DNA of 6,774 bases. Source: an uncultured bacterium (GTDB lineage Bacteria; Verrucomicrobiota; Kiritimatiellia; CAIKKV01). A model generated the notes under the pieces. The model ran no database searches, was not told the DNA's origin, and worked only from the letters and a program-made list of their open reading frames with translations. The position numbers were made by a program, and so were the translations under genes. Location of the stretch: NCBI GenBank assembly GCA_903828035.1, contig CAIKKV010000661.1, positions 1-6,774 of the forward strand. Direction: 5' to 3'. This document shows positions 1-4,575 of the stretch, piece after piece. The stretch's first letter is position 1. Each line of letters begins with the position of its first letter.

Positions 1-2
1 AC

Positions 3-1259
3 GCCGCGGCCTCCGAGCTCCCCATCCCCGAGCGTTCCCTGGCGGATCTCAAGCGCGAGCGCGACCGGGCCGCCGCCGAACAGGCGGAAGACGGGGATGC
101 GATCAACTCCCTTTCGCTTTTCAATAAAGCCATCGCAGCGGCCATCGCCGGGCGGGAAAGCCGCCTGCGCTGGCTCGAAGCGCGGGATGGCATGGCCGCG
201 GAAGGAACGCTGCTCCTCCTCCAGGGGTATTTGCCGACGCGGGAATTACCCCGTCTTGAAGCCGATGCGAAAAGGCGCGGGTGGGGCTGGCTGGCCGAGG
301 AGCCGGCGGATTCGGATCCGGTGCCGACGCTCATCGACAGCCCGCGCTGGATCCGGCCGGTCCACGTCATGTTCGACATGCTCGGCATCCTCCCCGGCTA
401 CCGCGAAGTTGATGTAAGCCCCGTTTTCCTGGTTTTCTTCAGCCTTTTTGTCGCCATGCTGGTGGGGGACGCCGTCTACGGCCTGCTCTTCCTCGGCCTG
501 ACCCTCCTGATCAGGAATAAGTGGAAAACGGCGCCCCGCCACCTGGTGCCCCTGGCGGCCATCCTCTCGGTCTCCACGGTCATCTGGGGCGTGCTGACCG
601 GCTCGTACCTGGGCTTTGATGCGATTCCCGGCCCGCTGAAAGCGTTGAGGATCGACTGGCTGACCGACACGACGCAGATTCAGAAGTTCTGCTTCCTGGT
701 TGGAGCCGCTCACATGTCCATTGCCCACGGCTGGAACGTCTGGCGCCTGCGGCGGCAATGGACGGCGCTCTCGCATGTGGGCTGGATCGGCTCCTGCTGG
801 GCCATGTACGCCTTTGCCAACTACCTGGTGCTGGGGCTGCCCCTGCTCCCGGGCGTCACGCCGCTGCTCAGCCTGAGCATCCTCCTGATCCTGGGGTTCA
901 CGGTGCCGGTACGGGACATCAAGAGGGAGTACGCCGCTCTGCTGACGCTGCCGATGAGCATCATCGGAAACTTCGGCGACGTGGTTTCCTATCTTCGGCT
1001 CTACCTGGTTGGCAGCGCCTCCGTCGTGCTGATCAAGGCCTTCAACAGCATTGCGTTTCCGTCCGACTCCGCCAACATCCTGTGGACCCTGCTGGGGGTG
1101 ATGATCATCTTTGTCGTTCACCTTCTCAACATTCTCCTGAGTACCCTGGCCGTGCTGGTGCACGGCGTCCGGCTGAACGCGCTCGAGTTCTCCACCCACA
1201 TGGGCATCCAGTGGCTGGGGCAGAAATACAACCCGTTCCGTAGGCAATCAACGCCTTGA
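3..1259 (+). CDS. atpI: V-type ATP synthase subunit I, C-terminal part (5' end outside window)
   Basis: This is the membrane stator subunit of the V-type (A/V-type) rotary ATPase, equivalent to eukaryotic subunit a and also called NtpI. It forms the ion half-channels beside the proteolipid ring. The reading frame is open from the left edge, so the fragment has 418 residues and lacks roughly the first 200 of a family that is usually about 600-650 long. Visible in fragment numbering are the end of the cytoplasmic domain (residues 1-135, with LLLLQGYLP near 71-77) and then about seven membrane segments at roughly 139-170, 182-202, 228-243, 258-278, 286-303, 312-345 and 360-390. Family motifs are SPVF...GDAVYG in the first segment, IWGVLTGSYLG in the second, and SYLRLYLVGSA, whose Arg332 (codon 996-998) matches the essential channel arginine. 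The C-terminus HGVRLNALEF...NPFRR is also typical. Subunit K follows after 28 nt, so the two are surely co-transcribed. The first ATG at 192 is internal, not the start. Confidence 0.95.
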   Translation, partial: AAASELPIPERSLADLKRERDRAAAEQAEDGDAINSLSLFNKAIAAAIAGRESRLRWLEARDGMAAEGTLLLLQGYLPTRELPRLEADAKRRGWGWLAEEPADSDPVPTLIDSPRWIRPVHVMFDMLGILPGYREVDVSPVFLVFFSLFVAMLVGDAVYGLLFLGLTLLIRNKWKTAPRHLVPLAAILSVSTVIWGVLTGSYLGFDAIPGPLKALRIDWLTDTTQIQKFCFLVGAAHMSIAHGWNVWRLRRQWTALSHVGWIGSCWAMYAFANYLVLGLPLLPGVTPLLSLSILLILGFTVPVRDIKREYAALLTLPMSIIGNFGDVVSYLRLYLVGSASVVLIKAFNSIAFPSDSANILWTLLGVMIIFVVHLLNILLSTLAVLVHGVRLNALEFSTHMGIQWLGQKYNPFRRQSTP

Positions 1260-1274
1260 CCGCATCACACACAC

Positions 1275-1281
1275 GAAAGGA
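1275..1281 (+). promoter_or_regulatory. Ribosome binding site of subunit K
   Basis: The purine-rich GAAAGGA ends 6 nt before the ATG at 1288. It supports this start and independent translation initiation of the very abundant c-type subunit. It lies in the 28-nt gap after the subunit I stop. Confidence 0.7.
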
Positions 1282-1287
1282 TACGCC

Positions 1288-1743
1288 ATGACTCCCGCAG
1301 ATATCGCATCCCTGGGCAAGCTGGGTGGAACCGCCATGCTGGGCCTCTCCGCCATCGGCTCCGGACTCGGAGCCGGCGTGGCCGCCTTGTCCGCGGTCGG
1401 CGCCTGGAAAAAATGCTACGCCCAGAACAAGCTGGCGCCCTTCATGCTGGTGGCGTTCATCGGCGCGCCGCTCTCGCAGACGATTTACGGGTTCATCGTC
1501 ATGCGGTTCATCCTCGCGGCGGCAGATGCCGGCGGCGCCTGGCCGTCGCTCATGGGCGCGGGCGTGTTCGGCGGAATCGCCATGGGCCTCTCGGCCTGGG
1601 TGCAGGGAAAAGCCGGCGCCGCGTGCGCCGACGCGCTGGCCGAAACCGGCCAGGGCACCGCCAACTACTTCATGGCCATCGGCATCATCGAAACGGTGGC
1701 GCTCTTCACCCTCGCCTTCATCACCCAGGCGATCAAGGTCTGA
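1288..1743 (+). CDS. atpK: V-type ATP synthase subunit K (proteolipid, rotor ring)
   Basis: This 151-residue membrane protein is the c-ring proteolipid (NtpK type), the ion-carrying rotor of the V-type ATPase. It is a fused double hairpin of four membrane helices at about 13-38, 50-78, 86-110 and 125-149. The length is close to the E. hirae homologue (about 156) and other bacterial V-type K subunits. The single ion-binding carboxylate is Glu135 in IGIIETVALF of helix 4. Helix 2 has Gln64 in PLSQTIYGF where a second carboxylate would otherwise sit, as in other 16-kDa-type proteolipids with one carboxylate per double hairpin. Ser63, Gln64, Tyr67, Gln106 (in VQGKAGAA) and Glu135 align with the Na+ ligands and the glutamate-gating tyrosine of E. 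hirae NtpK, so the pump may use sodium. The gene is preceded by subunit I and followed by a repeat block, so it is probably the last gene of the operon. Confidence 0.95.
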   Translation: MTPADIASLGKLGGTAMLGLSAIGSGLGAGVAALSAVGAWKKCYAQNKLAPFMLVAFIGAPLSQTIYGFIVMRFILAAADAGGAWPSLMGAGVFGGIAMGLSAWVQGKAGAACADALAETGQGTANYFMAIGIIETVALFTLAFITQAIKV

Positions 1744-1775
1744 GTCGTTGTAATTGTTAATCGTTGGTCGTTGGT

Positions 1776-1864
1776 CGGCGCGCACGGGACTGCGCGCCCT
1801 ACCTGAAGTCTGCCAGGTAGGGCGGCCATGTCCTGAGCTTGCCGAAGGGGTCCCTTGGCCGCCG
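1776..1864. repeat. Dispersed hairpin repeat, copy A1 (full, with a nested insertion)
   Basis: Three successive inverted repeats can be read directly. GGCGCGCA/TGCGCGCC lies at 1777-1784 and 1791-1798 (8-bp arms, 6-nt loop). CCCTACCTG/CAGGTAGGG lies at 1797-1805 and 1814-1822 (9-bp arms, 8-nt loop). GGCGGCCA/TGGCCGCC lies at 1821-1828 and 1856-1863 (8-bp arms). The arms abut or overlap by 2 bp, so the element folds as a chain of hairpins. Related copies are at 3516 (A2) and 5705 (A3, truncated). Relative to A2, this copy has about 22 extra bases at 1829-1850 inside the third hairpin. It begins 33 bp after the atpK stop and could stop or protect the transcript 3' end, but there is no U-tract, so it is not a classical intrinsic terminator. 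Confidence 0.8.
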
Positions 1865-1912
1865 CCACGACGCAAAAGCGGACGCCAGGCCGTTGCCGAA
1901 AAGCCACAACCA

Positions 1913-2074
1913 GCACGGGTCCAAACAGCCTCAACGACCGGCAAGCCTGCGCCGCATCGCGCCACGGTGTGGCGCTCCCACCAAGGGGCGGAATAGTCAC
2001 CGAATCAGGCGTTGTCATGCGTTTGCCCATCGCCATCCCCTCCGTCAATCCCTGCGGGCTGTTGATGGAAACCC
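1913..2074. repeat. 162-bp tandem repeat, copy B1
   Basis: This is the first of two head-to-tail copies. It differs from B2 (2075-2235) at only about six positions, clustered near 2020-2024 and 2058-2066. It contains a perfect stem GCGCCAC/GTGGCGC with loop GGT at 1959-1975. The near identity points to a recent duplication. The unit length is a multiple of three, so a minus-strand frame stays open through both copies. I do not recognise any protein in it. Confidence 0.85.
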
Positions 2075-2235
2075 GCACGGGTCCAAACAGCCTCAACGAC
2101 CGGCAAGCCTGCGCCGCATCGCGCCACGGTGTGGCGCTCCCACCAAGGGGCGGAATAGTCACCGAATCAGGCGTTGTCATGAGCTTGCCCATCGCCATCC
2201 CCTCCGTCAATCCCTGCGGGCGCTTAACGGAAACC
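2075..2235. repeat. 162-bp tandem repeat, copy B2
   Basis: This is the second tandem copy, offset by exactly 162 bp from B1. The hairpin GCGCCAC-GGT-GTGGCGC recurs at 2121-2137. Homology to B1 ends after GGAAACC at 2229-2235, beyond which the sequence is unrelated to B1's right flank. Confidence 0.85.
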
Positions 2236-2293
2236 TCCTCGCGAGCGCCCATTGCCGCGACAGCGGCAAGGCGAGCGATGGCGAGGGGGTTGA

Positions 2294-2436
2294 TCCATTT
2301 CGATCAGGCGAAAAAGGACGAGACGATTTCGAGGCTCAGCCGCGCGACGGCGAGGAGGCGTGACCTCGTGGGTCCGACTCCGAAGCCGGAGCACGGATCA
2401 GCCCGAAAGCGGCCGGCCTTTTGCGCCCGAAATGGA
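2294..2436. repeat. 143-bp element C with imperfect terminal inverted repeats
   Basis: The left end TCCATTTCG (2294-2302) is the exact reverse complement of CGAAATGGA at the right end (2428-2436). Inside these, GGCGAAAAAGG (2307-2317) matches the complement of CCTTTTGCGCC (2417-2427) at 10 of 11 bases. The two ends therefore form 20-bp inverted repeats with one mismatch and a 4-nt bulge (ATCA) on the left. The interior holds a smaller stem, CTCCG/CGGAG. No transposase gene lies within. This is the shape of a small non-autonomous, MITE-like or fold-back element. I see no clear target-site duplication. Confidence 0.55.
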
Positions 2437-2443
2437 TAAACCC

Positions 2444-2540
2444 GCACGGGTCCAAACAGCCTCAACGACCGGCAAGCCTGCGCCGCATCACACCACGGTG
2501 TGGCGCTCCCACCAAGGGGCGGAGCCTTTACCGAATCAGG
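2444..2540. repeat. Truncated third copy of the 162-bp unit, B3, running into the transporter gene
   Basis: This copy aligns without gaps to 2075-2171 of B2 (offset 369). It has two differences in the hairpin arm (CACACC in place of CGCGCC) and five more just before ACCGAATCAGG. It lacks the last 65 bp of the unit. Its final bases overlap the stop codon and last three codons of the minus-strand transporter gene (2528-2540). The changed arm still allows a stem, CACACC-AC-GGTGTG. Confidence 0.75.
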
Positions 2541-3421
2541 TACAAGGCGATGGCGGCGGTCATGAGAACCGCCCCGGCCACCCGCCGGGCCAGCACCCCG
2601 TGCGAGACATGCATTTCCAGGTCCACCATGCCCAGCGCACGGCCGACCACAAGGCCCAGCCCGATGGACATGAGGCCGCGCGTGGACTGGATGATGTTGC
2701 CGAAGACCACGCCAATGCGGTCAAAGGTGACGTACAGGAACAGCATGCTGAGAAACCAGGCCAGGGCATACGGCGCCGCCATGCCCCATAGCCGCGGCCG
2801 CCACGACGCCGCGCGCAGCGTCAGGGGAATCCCCGTCACGCCGCCCATGATGTACGTCACGCACACGCCGATCAGCGGCGCCCGGGGCCCCGCCGGCTCC
2901 AGCGCCACCACCAGCTGCTTGATGAACAGGTCCGACAGCGAGTAGCCGACGACCGTCACCGCCACGGCCGCCACGGCGCCGCCCGACAGCCGCCCGCCGC
3001 TCTCATTCAGCAGGAAGACCGCCGCGCCGCTGAGCGCCACCGCCATCCACTGCCAGCCATTCAGGTGCAGGTGGAGGAATAACACGCTGACCAGCGCCAG
3101 GAAGAAAATCTTCAGCCCCAGCAGGGGGGCGATGCGGGACGAGTCGGCATGGCGCAGCGCCATGAACAGGCCGAGCTGGGCCACCAGGTAGAACCCGATC
3201 GCGCCCAGCCCCTTGAAGAGGTAAACGGACAGCGGCGGCATCGTCGGGCTGGCCAGCAGGGGGAACAACAGCACCGCCGCCGCGCCCATCATCAGGTGCG
3301 AGATGCCCAGCAACTGGAGCGGCGTGCCGCCCGAGCGCCGCAGGAACCAGCGGGAAGCCAGGTACGCAAGCGATTGAAAACCGGCGGCCATGAAGCCGCT
3401 CCCCATTCCCGGACTGTCCAT
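2528..3421 (-). CDS. EamA/DMT-superfamily membrane transporter
   Basis: This 297-residue inner-membrane protein belongs to the drug/metabolite transporter superfamily. EamA members export or import amino acids, nucleotide-linked sugars or other small metabolites, and the substrate cannot be read from sequence. Ten hydrophobic helices are visible at roughly 5-24, 36-55, 66-88, 94-115, 121-138, 148-172, 180-200, 214-232, 236-260 and 276-295, in the usual two five-helix repeats. The first half ends with the family-like LFMALRHADSSRIAPLLGLK...NGWQWMAVALSGAAVFLLN. The second half has the parallel FGNIIQSTRGLMSIGLGLVVG...RRVAGAVLMTAAIALYLI. I start at the ATG at 3421 because GGAAGGA precedes it by 7 nt. 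A longer frame reaches 3586, but its extra residues translate the A2 repeat and are not real. The gene converges on atpK and is divergent from the DUF3108 gene. Its last codons lie inside repeat B3. Confidence 0.85.
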   Translation of the reverse strand: MDSPGMGSGFMAAGFQSLAYLASRWFLRRSGGTPLQLLGISHLMMGAAAVLLFPLLASPTMPPLSVYLFKGLGAIGFYLVAQLGLFMALRHADSSRIAPLLGLKIFFLALVSVLFLHLHLNGWQWMAVALSGAAVFLLNESGGRLSGGAVAAVAVTVVGYSLSDLFIKQLVVALEPAGPRAPLIGVCVTYIMGGVTGIPLTLRAASWRPRLWGMAAPYALAWFLSMLFLYVTFDRIGVVFGNIIQSTRGLMSIGLGLVVGRALGMVDLEMHVSHGVLARRVAGAVLMTAAIALYLIR

Positions 3422-3428
3422 CCTGCCG

Positions 3429-3435
3429 TCCTTCC
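3429..3435 (-). promoter_or_regulatory. Ribosome binding site of the transporter gene (decides the start)
   Basis: On the minus strand this reads GGAAGGA, a strong Shine-Dalgarno match 7 nt before the ATG at 3421. The two downstream in-frame ATGs (3406 and 3391) have no comparable site and would cut into the first membrane helix. Confidence 0.7.
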
Positions 3436-3453
3436 GCGCCAGCTGCCGAAACC

Positions 3454-3483
3454 CGATTAAGCCTGTCACCCTACCCCTAATCG
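3454..3483. promoter_or_regulatory. Small inverted repeat upstream of the transporter gene
   Basis: CGATTA (3454-3459) and TAATCG (3478-3483) are exact inverted 6-mers, flanked by CCGAAAC on the left and by ACCGAAAC on the right. They lie 33-62 bp before the transporter start. They might be a regulator site, but no convincing promoter elements could be placed, so this is only a noted dyad. Confidence 0.2.
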
Positions 3484-3515
3484 ACCGAAACTTCAATTTT
3501 ATTACCCCAAGTTTT

Positions 3516-3584
3516 CGGCGCGCAAGGGACTGCGCGCCCTTCTTGCAGTTTGCCAGGTAGGGAGGCCAGTCCCTTGGCCGCCGC
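3516..3584. repeat. Dispersed hairpin repeat, copy A2
   Basis: This repeats the A1 element. GGCGCGCA/TGCGCGCC is at 3517-3524 and 3531-3538, followed by TTGCAGTTTGCCAGGTAGG and then GGCCAGTCCCTTGGCC. It lacks the 22-base insertion found in A1, and the middle stem is degraded (CCTTCTTG instead of CCCTACCTG). It fills most of the gap between two divergent genes and ends at an A8 tract (3585-3592) just upstream of the DUF3108 promoter. Confidence 0.8.
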
Positions 3585-3594
3585 AAAAAAAAGG

Positions 3595-3623
3595 GTTCCA
3601 GAAACGCGCCCTTCCCCTATAAT
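3595..3623 (+). promoter_or_regulatory. Sigma-70-type promoter of the DUF3108 gene, probably leaderless
   Basis: The -10 box TATAAT (3618-3623) is a perfect consensus. A weak -35 candidate, GTTCCA (3595-3600), matches 3 of 6 bases at 17-bp spacing. An A8 tract at 3585-3592 could act as an UP-like element. The -10 box ends 7 nt before the ATG at 3631, which places the expected transcription start at or next to the A of the ATG. No Shine-Dalgarno sequence fits in the intervening TTCGCGC/C stretch. Confidence 0.6.
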
Positions 3624-3630
3624 TCGCGCC

Positions 3631-4497
3631 ATGCACCGATTCGCCAAACCGCTCCTGCTTCTCCTGCTGGCCACGGCCCTGAGCCGCCCGCTCGCCGGCC
3701 AGGAAACCAATGACCTGGCGGACATGCGCTGGCAGCCGGAGGTGGCGACCAACCCGCCCGGCGCCGCGGCGTTCTGGTTCCCGGTCGGCGAACAGCTGAC
3801 CTACCGCGTCCACTGGGGCGTGTTCCAGGTGGCCGAAGCGGTCGTCACCACCGACTGGGTGCGCTGGAGCGACGGCCGGCTCCTCCTGCGCATCCGCTAC
3901 CGCACCATCAGCAACAAGTTCATCGCCTCGCTCTACCCCGTGAACGACGTGATCGAGAGCTACATCGACCCCGCCACCTTTCTCCCTGTCCGCTTCGTCA
4001 AGAACATGAACGAAGGCACCCGCCACGAACTCGCCGTGACCGATTTCAACCATGAAAAAAGCACCGCGCGATGGCGCAAGCTTGTCCGCAAATACCACGA
4101 CTGGAACCTGCCGATCGCCCCCGGCATGCGCGACATCCCGAGCCTCTCCTACTGGCTGCGCAAGGACGGCTTTCTCGGCAACACCACCAATCAATTCGAC
4201 GTCATGGCCGATGACAAGATCTACAAGGTTTCACTGGCCGTCGAGGATCTGAACGAGACGATTCCCATCCCCGATTTCGGACTGATTCCCGCCCTGAAAG
4301 GGCATCTGGAGGCCTCCTTTGAAGGCTTGTTTGTGCGAAAGGGTAAAGTCGACCTGTGGGTCAGCAAGGGCGCGCCCTGCCTGATCCTGCGGATCGACGC
4401 GGAAGTGCCTGTAGCCAAGATAAAAGTTCGATTGAGCAAGATCAGCGGAGTCGGCGCCGAGCATTGGAAAACAATCTGGCCAGCCACTGACAAATAG
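3631..4497 (+). CDS. DUF3108 domain-containing exported protein
   Basis: This 288-residue protein of unknown molecular function is predicted to be exported. The N-terminus MHRFAKPLLLLLLATALS is a signal peptide (basic start, Leu-rich core), with a likely cut near residue 23 (LAG). It is not a lipoprotein, because there is no lipobox Cys. The mature part fits the DUF3108 family: FPVGEQLTYRVHWG at about 50-63, TISNKFIASLYPVNDVIESY at about 93-112, then DPATFLPVRFVKN. A long beta-rich C-terminal part ends in SKISGVGAEHWK. DUF3108 proteins are periplasmic or outer-membrane-associated, with a beta-barrel or lipocalin-like fold suspected. The start is the ATG at 3631, where the signal peptide begins. 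The frame is open back to 3550, but that segment is repeat A2. It is divergent from the transporter gene. The lacI gene follows on the same strand after 78 nt. Confidence 0.8.
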   Translation: MHRFAKPLLLLLLATALSRPLAGQETNDLADMRWQPEVATNPPGAAAFWFPVGEQLTYRVHWGVFQVAEAVVTTDWVRWSDGRLLLRIRYRTISNKFIASLYPVNDVIESYIDPATFLPVRFVKNMNEGTRHELAVTDFNHEKSTARWRKLVRKYHDWNLPIAPGMRDIPSLSYWLRKDGFLGNTTNQFDVMADDKIYKVSLAVEDLNETIPIPDFGLIPALKGHLEASFEGLFVRKGKVDLWVSKGAPCLILRIDAEVPVAKIKVRLSKISGVGAEHWKTIWPATDK

Positions 4498-4519
4498 TTG
4501 TACTCATCGGTTTATACAA
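4498..4519. promoter_or_regulatory. Candidate LacI-family operator upstream of the regulator gene
   Basis: This dyad begins right after the DUF3108 stop. Its outer arms TTGTA (4498-4502) and TACAA (4515-4519) are exact inverted repeats. Its exact centre is the CG at 4508-4509, within ATCGGTTT. Seven of eleven base pairs are symmetric. LacI-family operators are palindromes with a central CG, where hinge-helix leucines insert. The right half CGGTTTA resembles the right half CGTTTGA of the palindrome at 5664-5677. It could serve autoregulation. Confidence 0.35.
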
Positions 4520-4525
4520 ATTTCA

Positions 4526-4554
4526 TTGCCTTTAATTTATCAATGACATAAAGT
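4526..4554 (+). promoter_or_regulatory. Candidate promoter of the lacI-type gene, overlapping a dyad
   Basis: TTGCCT (4526-4531) and TAAAGT (4549-4554), each matching 4 of 6 consensus bases, are 17 bp apart in a locally AT-rich stretch 22-50 bp before the start codon. Exact inverted repeats TCATTG (4523-4528) and CAATGA (4541-4546) overlap the -35 box and the spacer, so a repressor bound there could block initiation. Confidence 0.35.
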
Positions 4555-4565
4555 CCCCGCTAATT

Positions 4566-4570
4566 GGAGA
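4566..4570 (+). promoter_or_regulatory. Ribosome binding site choosing the ATG start of the LacI-type gene
   Basis: GGAGA ends 5 nt before the ATG at 4576. A TTG four codons upstream (4564) is in frame but overlaps this site and has no ribosome site of its own. Confidence 0.6.
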
Positions 4571-4575
4571 AAAAT

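Larger units (their letters stand above)
1744..2527. other. 784-bp gene-free repeat mosaic between atpK and the transporter gene
   Basis: I find no credible gene here on either strand. The stretch starts with a short AT-richer lead in which TCGTTG occurs three times (1744-1770). A triple-hairpin repeat (A1) and a unique GC-rich linker (about 1865-1912) follow. Then come two tandem copies of a 162-bp unit (B1, B2) and a segment with a 7-bp stem, 4-nt loop hairpin (TTGCCGC/GCGGCAA, 2252-2269). Next are a 143-bp inverted-repeat element (C) and a truncated third B copy. Frames that stay open here are low-complexity, Arg/Pro/Ala/Gly-rich and interrupted in homologous copies, which fits chance ORFs in GC-rich repeats. 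The region separates two convergent genes, so transcripts from both sides end in or before it. Confidence 0.75.

Noticed and set aside
246..1247. Long minus-strand open frame opposite subunit I
   Set aside because: It is an antisense shadow of a clearly coding GC-rich gene. The product is His/Gln/Asp/Arg-rich with no fold-like pattern.
1777..1822. A1 hairpins as a true rho-independent terminator for the V-ATPase operon
   Set aside because: The stems are strong but no U-tract follows, and the same sequence occurs upstream of genes (A2, A3), so termination is not its defining role.
1126..1965. Minus-strand open frame covering atpK and repeat A1/B1
   Set aside because: It reads antisense through a conserved gene and then through repeats. 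No family resemblance, and low-complexity Gly/Arg composition.
1839..2439. Plus-strand open frames across the repeat island
   Set aside because: Their proteins are translations of B1 and B2, with duplicated segments and no ribosome sites. They end arbitrarily in or after element C.
1913..2540. Possible CRISPR array from the repeated segments
   Set aside because: The copies are 162 bp, two are directly adjacent with no spacers, and there are no cas genes.
3422..3586. Longer N-terminus for the EamA transporter
   Set aside because: The added residues translate repeat A2 and the intergenic dyad. A strong ribosome site supports the ATG at 3421 instead.
3550..3630. Longer N-terminus for the DUF3108 protein
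   Set aside because: It would start inside repeat A2 and put about 27 residues ahead of a clean signal peptide. The promoter also lies within this stretch.
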